Shown piece after piece: positions 11,416 through 23,854 of a stretch of DNA of 64,000 bases. Under the pieces are notes generated by a model. It did not search any database and was not told the DNA's origin. It was given only the letters and a program-made list of their open reading frames with translations. Where the stretch lies: contig OY292279.1 of NCBI GenBank assembly GCA_958496175.1, positions 13,392,001-13,456,000 of the forward strand. Direction: 5' to 3'. The stretch comes from Sisyra terminalis. Its lineage: Eukaryota > Arthropoda > Insecta > Neuroptera > Sisyridae. Positions within the stretch are counted from its first letter, which is position 1. Each line of letters starts with the position of its first letter. Both the position numbers and the translations under genes were made by a program.

Positions 11416-12923
11416 GATACCTAAATAAGAAGATGATCAAAGTGTTATCTGGGACCCCTTTGCCTTTGAATAGTTTTTACCCTATTTATTTGGACCGGTT
11501 TCGCCAAATTTCCTTGAATCTTAGAACGCTGAATAGTTTTCCAGGTTTTGGCAGACATTTGAACTATAATTTTGGTAATGGTTACCTTTGAATCTATCTT
11601 AAATTTTCTTAAAGTAAAATGCGTTGAACAATTACCTCAAATACGGCTTTCTTATGAAGATATCCCATCTTGATATCTCCATTATTACTGCACAGTACTT
11701 CTCCAAAGATTTACCTTTTTCTTTCTATTTAATTATTAAAATATAGCTACAATTTGCGGACAATTAACTCTTCTTTGATTTACTTTTAAAATGTTGTTTG
11801 TACAATATCTAAAACTATTTTTTTAGTAAGTTAGCTAAAAGCTATTAGCATTTTTGTTGTACAATGTAAGTTAATGAAAGGTATGTACATTTTTCTATCA
11901 TATAAAAGACACCCAAATCTACTGGTGGCCGAGTGGTCTAGGTAACCGTTCCAAAACTGGTAGGTGTTGAATTCGATTCTTGTATCGAGCAAATTTTCAA
12001 TATTTCTCGATTACTGATTTGTAATAACTCTAGAGTCGCTAAAGACTTTAACATAAAGCGACAATTAAAGACAATTAAAAAAAAACACCTATATTAAGAT
12101 GCACTGATATCATAGCAAAAACTTTTAGTTACTTTTATAAAGTTGTATGATAAAGCATAAATGATAATAAATATTAAAATTACATAACTTTTAATCACAT
12201 TTCATGCAAAAATTTATGTTCTTCTGGAAAAATCAATAATCCTGTGTAAATTTTTTTCTGAAAGTATTAAAATTTGTCGATTTTGTCCTTAGTATGGCTA
12301 GTATTTAGTATGGCTTACTATTCTTGTCCTTAGTAATGGTAATGATGAAAAACATATGACAATTTGGTAAAATATTTTTCAATTTCATTAAAAATAATTT
12401 TGTTCTTTATGATTTTGGAATAAAAACAATAAATATTATTGAAAAGACCATTTTTATCAAGCAAAAAATGATTCATTTAAGTAAGCTAGTAACAAGAATT
12501 CACCTTACATCGCTTTTATAATGAATTTGCAAACAATTTGATAATATGAGTCACTGTTTGAAATGTTTATTTGTATTTGAAAAAATCCCCTTCTAAAAAT
12601 TAAATTCGGTGATTACCAATATGTTTCATCTGATATCGAACACAAATGAAAATAGATTAAAGATACTATCATACTTTTAACTATTGCAAATTATACATAA
12701 GTTAGAGTATGGACATTTTTTTTTTAAATATTTTCTCAAAATTGATATATCACAATTAATATAATACACCTACACAAAATTACGAGTTAATAAAAAAAAA
12801 TGTATTTACTTATGAATATACGTGAGAAGCTATACTTCTTTGCAGTATTTAAAAATGTTTTTAATCCACTGCCATAGCATCTTCTGGTAGTGCTTGAAGT
12901 GGCACATCAGTTATAAGTAGTTA
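11416..12923. other. Intergenic, one SINE, otherwise nothing recognised
   Basis: No gene supported. It contains the SINE at 11918-12083 and simple A/T-rich sequence up to the foldback element. Confidence 0.5.
11918..12083 (+). repeat. tRNA-derived SINE, full-length with A tail
   Basis: One of the best-preserved copies. Box A is in tggccgagtggtc, box B in gaattcgattcttg, then the body atatttctcgattac, then ctctagagtcgctaaagac, with an A-rich tail at 12075-12083. About 165 bp. The ggtggccgagtgg head is like tRNA-Ser/Leu genes. Confidence 0.85.
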
Positions 12924-14299
12924 TAGTCTAGGATCCCACTGCAAAAAAGTGTAGTGATCGAGTTTATACTAAAAAAATAATTTTTACGCATATTTATCAT
13001 CAGGAGAATAAGTATCTACTAGGTTGCCTATCAAAATTTGGCGGCTAGTATTTTTAATCAAATTATTTTTAATTTATTTTACGCAAAAATTTTATTGATT
13101 TGTTTTTAAAATAAAATATCGTCCACCTCACGGCAATATATATATATAAAGATTTTGAAGTCAGGGTTGCCGTTGCGCACTTGACCGCACCTCTTTGTAG
13201 CCAGGTCTAAACAGGTATGATTTTGGACCCTTTTTACGTTCATAACGTGCATTTGTGACTTATATATCAAATTAAAGCTATTTTTTTCTCATTATTACTA
13301 CATACGGTTGCCTAATTAAATCTGGCCGCAAATAAGGGTTGCTAGCTGCTAAAGATGGTAAATATTAAAAATTGAGTGAAAGAGAGCTAGCCAGATTTAA
13401 CCTGTCAGACGAGGACAGCGATTGGCAGCTATACGACGTTTTAAAGCCATTGCGCATGCGTCGGATGCTAGTGTTCTCAGCCACTCAAGTACTTCCGGAG
13501 TATTTTTTGAACAAAGTTTTATCAATATTGATTCTGCTACTTTTCCAAATTTGATGGCAAATTTGTGGCAAAGTAGACCCGATTTGATATAAATAATAGA
13601 AACCATCAATTAGCTGGTGCAATCTTTGCTGTCAATTGTTTACTTAGAGTTGACTTGTTCGTCTTCATCATGTCGCTTGAGCAATGGAATAGTGCAGAAG
13701 GTAGATGAGCTAGAGGGAATGACAGACAGTACCCAATGTCAATTTTTTGATTAATAGCAATTACCAATAGACGTCCAAAAATATCTTATTCCATTTTAAC
13801 TATTGATTTTTTGTTTCCGGTGGTACTCTTAATTTTTTTTTAATACAATCTGAAGCGAAGTTATTTATTTTATTGCAGCCAGCAACCCTTATTTGCGGCC
13901 AGATTTAATTAGGCAGCCGTATATCATAATAATGAGAAAGAAATTAGCTTTAATTTGATATATAAATCATAGATGTACGTTATGAACGTAAAAAGGGCCC
14001 AAAATCATACATGTTTACACCTGACTGCGAAGAGGTGCGGTCAAGTGCGCAACGGCAACCCTGACTTTTCAAAATCTTTATATATATTGCCGTGAGGTGG
14101 ACGATATTTTATTTTAAAAACAAATCAATAAAATTTTTGCGTAAAATAAATTAAAAATAATTTGATTAAAAATACTAGCGGCCAAATTTAGATAGGCAAC
14201 CTAGTAGATACTTATTCTCCTCATGATAAATATGCGTAAAAATTAGGTTTTTAGCATAAACTCGATCACAACACTTTTCTGCAGTGGGATCCTAGACTA
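12924..14299. mobile_element. 1.38 kb foldback transposon with ~430-bp arms
   Basis: The ends TAGTCTAGGATCCCACTGCA (12924) and its reverse complement (to 14299) are flanked by TTA on both sides (12921-12923 and 14300-14302), a 3-bp target duplication as in PIF/Harbinger elements. The left arm, 12924 to about 13352, and the right arm, about 13871-14299, are near-perfect inverted copies. They include the block caaataagggttgct and the block gcggtcaagtgcgcaacgg. The ~520-bp centre has short open frames on both strands without a recognisable domain. It is non-autonomous. Confidence 0.85.
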
Positions 14300-15028
14300 T
14301 TAGTGATAACTAAAATATAATACAATGTTAAACCCAATTTTTGCTTTTAATTTCAATATAATAGGTAAATGTACATATGGTGGCAAAGACAAAGAATGTA
14401 AACACATACATGTCAGTGTAATACAAAAATAATTATTGTCTCAATTTTAATTATTGTCATTGGTTTCAACTGTCATTTAGTTTTCATTCAATTACCAATT
14501 TTTGCCACATGTCAGTTATGTCATTGTTGAGCTGTGATTTTTTCCCAGAAAGTTACTAGGTTTCAAATGAAAAATTAAAACGGTCCTTTTAGAGGCAATA
14601 AAAGCTAGTAAAGTTATATTTTCTATTTTTTTTTAAATTTAATTTGCAACTTTTATGTTAATTCAATTCTTATATCGATATAATCGAAATCAATTATAAA
14701 ATCGATCAGAAATTACGTTAAACTTATTTTTTGGAATAATGCGGCTATTGGTATTAATGTTATCCTTTTGTGAAAGTTTACGTAGAAGATACCTTCCCTC
14801 ATTAGTTTTAAGGAATTGTATATAGCCTATGGTGAGCGGAAATTCTTTTGTATTTCAATACCAAATCATTAAAATCGATTATTCCGCTCTTTACTTACAA
14901 GAAGACGCAGATACAGACCAAAATTTTAAAAACACTTAAAATTAGAATAAGGACATCTTAAAAGATTATTAACCCGAAGAATTTTATGAATTAGTGCACA
15001 TATAGATTTAGTTTATATTCGTTTAATA

Positions 15029-18000
15029 TCAATAATACTTAATGCAATTACAAACAATTAACGTACAAATTAATAACAAAACTGAGCTATACGTTAAGTG
15101 ATTCGAATTATTTCTAAAAGCATAAATTAGATCATTAAACCTTGTTTTATTTTCTACTTTATTAGACGGCAATGTATTTAATTGATTTTCGCTATAGTTA
15201 TCGTAACTGTGGTTCGGTCGAGAATGTTCATTGGTTCGTGAGCTATTTAAAATTACCAAACTTTGATTCAATACATATTTCACCGGAACAAAGATGTACT
15301 TGAAGTTTGTTTCATTGATTTTCCTTAGAGTTGAAGAATTTCTTTCGTTTGGAATAAAAGTTTCATTGAAATTTGAAAGATTTTGCGATGATTCGTTCGA
15401 AAGAGTGGAAATGTTCGATGCATTGTTTCCAAAAGAATTAAAATCGATTGTTGTTTGATTTGATGAAGTCTCATTGCAATCTGGTATTAAAAGGAAAGCA
15501 TTTGTTTCGTTGTATATAAAAATGGTTCCATTATTCCAAAAAAAAGTTTCGTTTTCATGTGGAGAGTTTATGCTTCCATTTACAGATGTATTTGATTGCA
15601 TGTCTTCTCCAAAAGCCCCAGAAAAACCTAAGATTCAAAAAAATTATTATAGTAATTGTATAAGGAAGAGTACAAAGCAGTTAATTTTTATATGAATTGG
15701 GGATAAATTGGGAAACCTTTCTTTCTTAATTGTTACTTTTCGTCGCTTTATAACTACTAAGGTTTTTAGCGACTCTAGGATTAATAAAAATCGGTAATCG
15801 AGAAATATTGAAAATTTGCTCGATACATGGATCGAATTCAACATCTACCAGTTTTGGAGCGGTTACCTAGACCACTCGACCACCAGTAGGCTGGAAACAA
15901 ATTTTGTCCACATCCCCTACGATCATTTTCCTGAACTATTTTAATCTTCCAAACAACAATTTTATGCTTAAAACGTTGTAAATTTAATGAAAAAAAGTGT
16001 CTTATCAATGTGTTTTATTGGGGATTACCGGTACGATTGGAACAACCTTAAGTTTTGAATGTTTGTAAAAATTTCTTAGATTTAGGCCTTCAACTCTCAA
16101 ACTAAACTTGCAATTGTTAAAAAGGCGATTTCTAATATTTGCGAATGATTTAGTTTTAAAGTCATCTGAAAACTCTCGAATTCTCTGAAAAAGCATTTTT
16201 TTGAAAATTAAATCATTTGAATTCCCTATTAGTTACCAATATGGTAACGCCATCTAGCGACTTCCAAGAAAAAATTTCCAATGATGCAACCCACAAAATA
16301 AGTTGCAGGCAAATTTTTAGCAGAGTTTTATGCTTTAATCGCTATTCTCTGATAATTTTCCGGCTCATGTCTCTTTTAGAACCGTCAAATCTCACAACGT
16401 TGCATTTTCTACTTTGTTTTCTTTTCTATTCACGATTTTTTATTATTTCAATACTAATATGGTATAGTTTTTTATATATCTAAATTTTCATTATGAGCTG
16501 TTTTCGTCGAGAATTAAATTAAAAACAAATTTGAAAATGCAACGTTGCCACAGTTGATGGTTCTAAAAAGAACATGGGACAAGGGACACAAATTCAATTG
16601 GCATCCATATTATAAAAATTTACTTGGTATACACTATTTCGAACAGAACTGGATCTTATTTACGTTATTGTTTATAGATTCATTAATAAAATTGAAAATT
16701 AAAATACTAAAATATTTAGAATCCAGCCTACTTTAAGGGGTGCATTATATTTTATTAAAAATCTCCAGGAGGTGATATCAATTGGTAGATGGCCTATTAA
16801 TAAAAAGCATTTGAAGTCATGGAAATTATTACATTTGAAGTACCTATAACTTCAAACAACCGCTAATAGGTTTTTTGAAAACAAACGCAACTGTAATATT
16901 AAGAATATACTAAGAAATCATGAGATAGAAATACATGTTAATTTTGTTATTCTTTATCAGGAGTAGTTAATTTACTTCTTTAAAGGCCAACAAAATACAA
17001 ATTCAATTGAGATCTTCTATTAAATTTGAAATCAAATTATGAGTACATATTTACAATTCATAACTGGTTTTATTTATAAATACATTTATAAAGTCGTATA
17101 TTTAATGTAGCGAAGTAAAAAGAACTCAAATAAACGCTATGAAATAGAATAGAACTTGTGGAATCATATAAAAGGCAATAGTAAAAAATATTCAACTGAT
17201 ATGTAGCATTTCGTAGCATATCTGATCACTGACCATATTTATGTCTTTGACCTCTTTTGTTACGTGCTCATCAGTTTTTTTATCACTTGTTTGACTATTA
17301 ACATTGTTAGAATGTATCCTATTGTAAAATATGTTTAACTAATATTGTTAAATATGTAAAAACATTTAAGGCATTTAAATTTAATTGTTATTTTATCAGG
17401 GTGATAACTTCATATGATGATTCTATTTTCCCTTTTCTGTCATATATCATTGTTTTGTTCTTCTGTTTCTCACTTCTCGATTATAATTGAAATTTTTAAA
17501 AAAAAAATGTCTTAAAAGATTTCAGAAGTTTTAGTTTTAACTTTTAACCGAAAACATAGAAATTGAGAAACAAAATGCACTCTTTTGTTGCAGAAATGAA
17601 TGAACCGAAGTATTAAATTGCTAAAAGAAATAAAAAACGATTTAACAATTAATAGGTGCTGGTTGGTTTTATGTTTAAAAATAATTTGGAATTGGTTAAA
17701 AGAATTAGGGATGAAACATTTCTTGGCCTTTTGCTCAGCAATGTGCCCAGGGTTACATTAAGGAAACACAACTCGAGTGAAAGTCTTTTGGATTAAAATT
17801 AATTTGAGATAATGAACACTTTTCATAAGAAAAACAAATTTAGAGAAATCATCGAAAATTGAATAAAGTTCGACACTTTTAAACCCAACCAAGTATGTCT
17901 GAAAAAATCACATTTTTTTTAATTAAAAATATCATGTGATAATTAATAAGCAACGTTTTTCACTTAATAATAAATTATATGAATTTTTACAAATTAATGA

Positions 18001-18142
18001 TTCAAATAAAAGCTAATCACATTTTGATAACAATGTTGAATTTACAGCGATAACGTAGACAAAGTATGGAAAAATATAATAAAAAATATCATTTCATGAA
18101 TAACTCACCAAAAATCAAAATCACAGCAAAAATCAAATACAT
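15029..18142 (-). CDS. Asn-rich, heavily sequon-loaded secreted/anchored protein (unrecognised)
   Basis: I do not recognise a family. The model is complement(15029..15627, 18109..18142), 210 residues. Exon 1 encodes MYLIFAVILIFG and ends in a consensus donor (G|GTGAGT). Exon 2 opens after a clean acceptor in matching phase, giving a leader that ends near FSGAFGED. The mature part is rich in Asn, Ser and Thr with about 20 N-x-S/T sequons, roughly one per ten residues, and only a few Cys. It ends in a hydrophobic run (SSVLLLICTLIVC) eight to ten residues before the stop, as in GPI-signal or tail-anchored proteins. The layout matches the terminal exon of the protease homologue at 20271-23854. 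Inferred: a glycan-rich coat or mucin-like surface protein. The 34-nt first exon, 2.5 kb away, is the weakest part. Confidence 0.65.
15727..15892 (-). repeat. tRNA-derived SINE
   Basis: Full-length reverse copy. The tRNA-like head (gaccactcgaccaccagtag) is at the right end and the tail side (cgactctaggattaataaaaat) on the left. It lies in the intron of the Asn-rich gene, about 100 bp above its second exon, in the sense orientation of that gene. Confidence 0.85.
16362..16582. repeat. Small inverted-repeat element
   Basis: Two ~48-bp arms, 16362-16410 and 16533-16582, are imperfect reverse complements sharing the core acgttgcatttt/aaaatgcaacgt and ttttagaacc/ggttctaaaa. They are separated by ~120 bp. 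Noncoding hairpin of MITE type, inside the long intron of the Asn-rich gene. Confidence 0.6.
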
Positions 18143-19106
18143 TTTGTCCCAACTGGAAAACAATAAACGTTTCCAATGAAATTTTCTTTGATAATTTAAA
18201 ATATTTTCGCCATTGTTTACATTTTCAGTTGATTATTTAAAAGATCATCAAATATTTGCAAATGCTTAAGTGTACCAAAGAAAAAATTACTGAAAAATTC
18301 ATAATTACACTGAAAAATGAAACGTTAAAAGATTATTAAAAGGTTATATTGTTATATATGTTATTTATTTGTTTGTATTTATTCAATAACAATGATGGGT
18401 TAAAATATTATAAAATAATCAATCTCAGAATTAATTTTATCATTATCGATCATTTAAAATAAATAATTTAAAACAGATTTGTAACTAAAATCAAATATTT
18501 TACAAAGAATTTTCAAACAATTTAACTTTTCCCCATCAATGAAGTTATGGATTTTATTTTATTTAATTTGTAGTAAAAATTTTCAACTGCTCGAATTAAT
18601 CAAATATTTTCAATTTAAAATACTTTTCTACTGTTGGTATTAATGAGAACCAATATTTAAGTATTAAATATTAACTATCTTGAATTTGCAACAGCAAATT
18701 CCCAATAGACAAAGTAATAATTCACCAGTAGTCGGAAAAATAAAAATGTATGTGTTAGCAATCGACTTGATCGCGTTTTTACTACCATCTATCAAAATTG
18801 CTCCCAAAATCGTTTCGGTTTGAAGTTGCCCACTAACCGGTTGGAAGCTTCTTCCTACTGTAGCAATGGCGTTAATAAAAAATTCAATCAGATCAATTTT
18901 TCATAACGTCACTAAAGAAGTAAAACTTCAATTAGTGCAAGAAATTTATTCCATCAATTATAGTTGCACCCTATCGCAATTATAAGAAAAAATGTTCTTC
19001 TATGATAATAACTATTTTGTTCTTTAATCTTCCACAAGAACTAAATCATAATTATCATAGTATTTTAGTGTCATGTATTAGTCAATATTTATCTATTTTT
19101 TAGTGT

Positions 19107-19670
19107 TCGGCCGAAACTAGTTTTTACGGCCGAAACCGAAACCAAAACTTCCATATAATTACTTTTAAATCCTATTGGTATTCATTAATCACTTAGTCCT
19201 TAATATTAGAGCTAATCATTAATATAACATATTATTACCATTTTTTATTTTAAATAAATTATTTATGCTGAAGTAAAGAGTTCATTTGAAAAAAATGCAT
19301 CTAACATTTATTTTTAATATTAGTTACGAATAACATAAGATAATACAAAATAAGTTACAAAACAAAATTATTTTTACCTAATATGTTTAGGGGCAAAAAA
19401 TACAAAGTACCTTTTCTAAAAAACAAAATAATTTCTTCTAAACTTTGATTATTTTATTTATGGAACTGAAAAAAAATGATGACATTAAAGAAAATATTAA
19501 TGAACTGATAATTATCCAGAATTCATAATTGAAGGATCAAATAAACGAAAAACAATAATTTTTTAACGTTTTTATATGACAAATTCAGTTTCGGTTTCGG
19601 TCGCAGTTTCGGCTTGATGACAGCCGAAACTTGTTTTTTAGCCGAAACCGAAACAAAAACCGAAAAATTG
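19107..19670. repeat. Repeat with ccgaaaccgaaac termini
   Basis: Blocks of ggccgaaac/gccgaaaccgaaac occur at 19107-19150 and 19586-19660, in direct and inverted orientations, around an A/T-rich core. The same block followed by aaaacttccatataat recurs in reverse at 49780-49860 and, weaker, near 49000-49075. It looks like a DNA-transposon remnant. The class is uncertain. Confidence 0.5.
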
Positions 19671-19919
19671 ATGACTTAATAATGATAATCATAACAAGCT
19701 TTTTATACCTTTCCATTTCATCAAATTTGACCAATTAGATCAAAAGATACAATAGTTATCATTTCTTTTTTTAATTTTATAACTAAATGCATTTTTTGTA
19801 CCCGTTTGATCAATTTTAATTGTTAATTTCAATCATCCATTTATAGTTTGCTGATAAAAATAATAATAAAAAATAAAAATAATATAATAATAAATTCTAT
19901 TGGTAATTTGTTCAAAAAT

Positions 19920-20175
19920 GGTAAAAAAAGAAATTTTTGATATGATATTTTGTACCGATTGCACCATCGATATTAAGGCTAAATTAGACAATTAATGAGG
20001 ATCGTAAGCTATCTAGGTGAACATCAAAACGAGGGGTGTTTCATATTACCAAATTGTAAACAAAATTGCACCCTTTGCTTTGATTGACAACTAGATAGCT
20101 TTCGATTCTCATTTATTGGCTAATATCGATGGTCCAATTGTCACGAAGATTCAGTTCAAAAATTTATTTTTTACC
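19920..20175. repeat. Palindromic (hairpin) element
   Basis: Outer blocks ggtaaaaaaagaaatttttga and its inverted copy near 20150-20175 enclose matching inner blocks: accatcgatatta against taatatcgatggt, and gctatctag against ctagatagc. Arms are about 110 bp, imperfect. MITE-like, noncoding. Confidence 0.65.
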
Positions 20176-20270
20176 TTTTAAGTGCGTTTTTTTAATACAA
20201 GCGAGGTTTTCAAAAGATTTTTTTTATTATATCTTACAACCATATAATGATCCTCTTTGGTTGTAATAAT

Positions 20271-23200
20271 TTAATTGAAAAATACAATGAAAATAAATGG
20301 CGAAAGTATATAGTGGAAATAATTCAAATTGATACAATGTCCATCGTTTTTAAGACGAATATCGTTAGATTTGGTTGTTACTATTTTATCACGTAGAAAG
20401 ATACCATTTATTGTTGTGCTGGCTTTATTATTTTCATTATTAATTCGTTGAATATTTTCTGTTCCAGATAAACCGTTTTCCTGACCTGATATCTTATCTG
20501 TATTTGTTTGCAATTGTGATGTTATCGTCAATTGCGTACTTTTTTCCAACAAATCATTAGAATGTCTGTCGATTTTTATTAGGAAATCACTTTCAGGTCT
20601 TATAGAACTTTCGACATGTTTTTCCATAGTCGATGCACTTGAGCCAATGGAATTGCTTGGCTTTGTAACGACGATTTCATTATATATTTGCGTTGTTACG
20701 TTACTTTTTGTATATGTTTTATCAGGTGGAGACTGATTATTTATAGAATTATCATCTGAGATTGTATTCAAGTTATAGTATTTGTTAAAATTTTGCGTTG
20801 CAGTGGTAATTTTTATAGAATTTTCTTTTGATTCTTCTACATTGTAATAAGTCAATTCTTCTGCGGCAGTAGTTGCAAAATTTGGGAAATTATCTTCATC
20901 ATTTTTCCGATTTTCATTCAATTCAGTTGAGTTATATTCGTCGTCAAAAGTTATATGCGATAACTTATTGGTATCTTTTGTCGTTGATTTATTGTCATTT
21001 ACTTCACATTTGTCTAAAAGCATTAGTTATTAAAGAATAATCTTTGAAATTATAGAAAAACGGTGTCTAACGTTCGTCATTGAAGTTTACCAACTGCTTC
21101 TTTTCATCTTTTTGACTTATAAAAGTTTTGATCCATGATTTATAATTATTTACACTTGTATACAGGATCAAATTGTTCCAATTGAAGCAATCGGACCGCA
21201 ATGAAAGTAAACCAATAAGAATATTTCCACATACCACTGGACTTCCGGGCAAAATCTTAAAAATAATAAAAGAGTAACAAACAGTTCAAAATAAACATAC
21301 TGTTGTAAGTAATAAGTTTCCACTTACAAAAGGACAAAAGTCATAATTTGCTAATACGTTGTTGGAGCAAAGTTGATCGGAACGAAAGGTAAGCAGTCTT
21401 CGACGAGCCATAAAATCGCATTGAAGATAAGAGTAAAAATTTGTATTGATTACAGCCATCTTTTTATCGTTCTATGAAATAGTAAAAGTGTAAAGAATGT
21501 AATTCATGCGTTATTAGTTCAATTAACTAAAAGATTTCATCTTTTTGAGCAAAGAATCAATTGTAATCCCGTAATTCTAATCTTGGGGTTCGTTTTTCGA
21601 AATCAAAGTGACTTAGAAAGTAATTTACCAAGTGGTTATAAAGTACAATGATTAAAAGTTGCATTCTATAACTAAATTTTCATATTACGTCCCCAGTTAC
21701 GAGAACACCAATCCTATTGGAACATAATAAGCCAAATGTTTCTTTTCCCTATCAATTGACAATAATTCCCTTTAGAAAGCATCCAAAAACATTCTCAAAC
21801 TTTATAAAAATCAAAATCAAGGAAGATAAATGCGTCATTACTGCATTAACTCTTAAAAAACTGATAAACCCAGCATCCTACATTGATAACACTACCTAGA
21901 CAAACATCTGACTTATGAAAACCCCACATATTTAAATAAACCAAAAGAGAAGAACTAAATTGACACTTGGGACTCTTAAGTCGACTTTTTCAACGTACTT
22001 CCAAAATGGATACACAAAAAAAAATGGGCTTTCTACAAAATCCTTAACCGACCATTCTGGATCTACGAGTTAAAGCCATGGGGAATTCACACATCCAACG
22101 TACTATTACGGAGTTAGAAATCTAAAATTCTAACAATAAGATTAAAGTGCAATACAGGTCGTTCCAGAAAATCTCCTTGAGATTCTAACGTGAAGTAGAA
22201 AGAAATAAAAATCGAATGTGCTAGAAGCTTCCAGAAACTGGCAAATAGATATATAAATAAGGCGATCGACCGTCACCAAAACAGTTATGAATAGTTAACG
22301 GTTGCAAGCGTTAAAATAAATAATTCAGTGTCTAATAATAAACGTGTGTGTATTAAAATAAATTCTGACGAACCCTTAAAATAAAATAACCGTAAAAAAG
22401 TATCCATGAATACTCCATGCTACTAAAATCATATACAATGACCTAGATATTCCATTTGTAAACACCCTAATCCAGAACCATTTCCTAAAATTCTATGACA
22501 ATCTTTATAACCATCTAAACCCAAACGCCTAAACCCTGTCCTCAACATCTCATCCTTATTATCAACTAAGAAGATTAAAGTGCTAATGACAAAGAGGTCT
22601 ATTAGCAACCCCATAGAGAACCCCAACAGTGGTTGGTCGTTTTTTGCAGGACATTTCTTTTAAATGGTAAGAGGGATACACTCTCAAATCGTTTGAGAGA
22701 GAGAGAAATTATTTTATTTTATTTCATTGTTAATTGAATAATATTTGTACAGGAAGCAGTTTTTATAAAAAAAAATGTTTTCTTTCCATTTTTCAAGACG
22801 TAAGGAACCCTTAACCGAAATCTCAGTTCAGATGTGAGGAAATCCCGCTACCATAACCCTAATATAACAATTGGATTGCAACAAATGAATTAAAAATAAT
22901 TAATTTTATAATAAATAGAGTTCAGGGTTAGTTCTATCGATGAAGACGATTTTTTGAAATCGTTTTAACTTAGAAAATTAATCCCCTAAATGTTTGTTCC
23001 ATAGACGAATGCTAAGATACCAGATGTAATTAGAGTAAAAAATGTATACAAAGTATTGAAATTGTAAAGATATTGACGCAATTAAGTCCAAAATGTAGTG
23101 AAAGTATATTTAATTGTCTCTAGAAAAACGTAAAGTCAAAAATATACCTTTTTGCTTGTTATTTGATAATTAATACTTTGCTCAAATAAAATTTAATTTT

Positions 23201-23854
23201 AAAATTCAAAAAGAGCTTTACAAACTTCCTTCACCTTTTTATAAATTAACGTTCCACATCGGCCTTCGTATTGACTTGATAATACAGCCACTTGAATATG
23301 ATTAGATAAAACAAAAAACTGCGATACCTTTAAAAAAATCACCAAAATTGATAATGGGTATATATTTTTCAAATATTTCTTTGGGAAATATTAAAATTTA
23401 TTTAAAAAGCCCAACGTCATACTTGAATAATTCCAATGTCATTCTCTTTCGTACTATGTGAATAATTTGAATGGATATTATATTTGATAATATCACGAGT
23501 AGTCGAAGAATTTAAGAATCCTGCAATAATAAACATAGATTTCGTTAGGTTTCTATCGAACTTCAAAGCTCTATGGAGACAATTGGCCGTTACTAAAACG
23601 TGATTGGTCGAAACCAAAGCTCCACTGCAATGAAACTCTCGAGATTGTCTCCAAACCATAAAAACCTATTTTAGAAATCGAAGCCATCATAATTCAGTAC
23701 AGTACATTTAAATTTAAAAACCATATCATACCTGATAGGAAAATTGCGATAATGCTGTTCTTGAGTTAAATTTTATCTCCGATCCACTTGATTTTGATAA
23801 TACTAAAATTCCAAAAATTAATGAACATAATAAATTAACAAGAAAATACGCCAT
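20271..23854 (-). CDS. Serine protease homologue lacking His and Ser, with long Asn/Ser/Thr-rich extension
   Basis: The model is complement(20271..21013, 21072..21255, 21328..21471, 23235..23327, 23423..23665, 23732..23854), 509 residues, with all phases consistent. Residues 1-24 form a signal peptide. No IVGG-type activation site is visible. The trypsin-like fold runs from about 36 to 255. The His motif reads TANC (Asn69 for His). Asp is kept in NDIGII (Asp117). The GDSG loop reads FILPG before SP, with Pro204 near the nucleophile position. Two of three triad residues are therefore lost and the protein cannot be a classical protease. Residues 263-509 come from one terminal exon rich in Asn, Ser, Thr and Glu. 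That exon ends in a short hydrophobic run, suggestive of a GPI signal. The weakest junction is the GTTAGA donor at 21071; without it the protein would stop just after the fold (NDER). Confidence 0.82.
22020..22125 (+). pseudogene. Jockey-like reverse transcriptase scrap
   Basis: The frame reading FYKILNRPFWIYELKPWG, followed by IHTSNV, resembles the segment L-Y-K-x-L-x-x-P-x-W-x-Y-G-x-x-L-W-G found near the end of Jockey-clade reverse transcriptases. It is short and runs into a stop. It lies in the 1.76 kb intron of the protease-homologue gene, antisense. Confidence 0.55.
22150..22375 (+). repeat. Possible LTR-like fragment
   Basis: Positions 22220-22290 carry agaagcttccagaaactgg, a TATA-like atatataaataagg and a downstream cagttatgaatag. 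This order is seen in some Ty3/gypsy LTR promoters. No second copy, primer-binding site or clean ends were found, so it is tentative. Confidence 0.25.

Larger units (their letters stand above)
18143..20270. other. Intergenic, two repeat elements, no gene
   Basis: A/T-rich. It contains a ccgaaaccgaaac-type repeat (19107-19670) and a palindromic element (19920-20175), listed separately. No coding signal was seen on either strand. Confidence 0.5.

Noticed and set aside
22429..22626. 65-codon frame with a hydrophobic start
   Set aside because: It sits in retrotransposon-derived intron sequence and has no recognisable domain.
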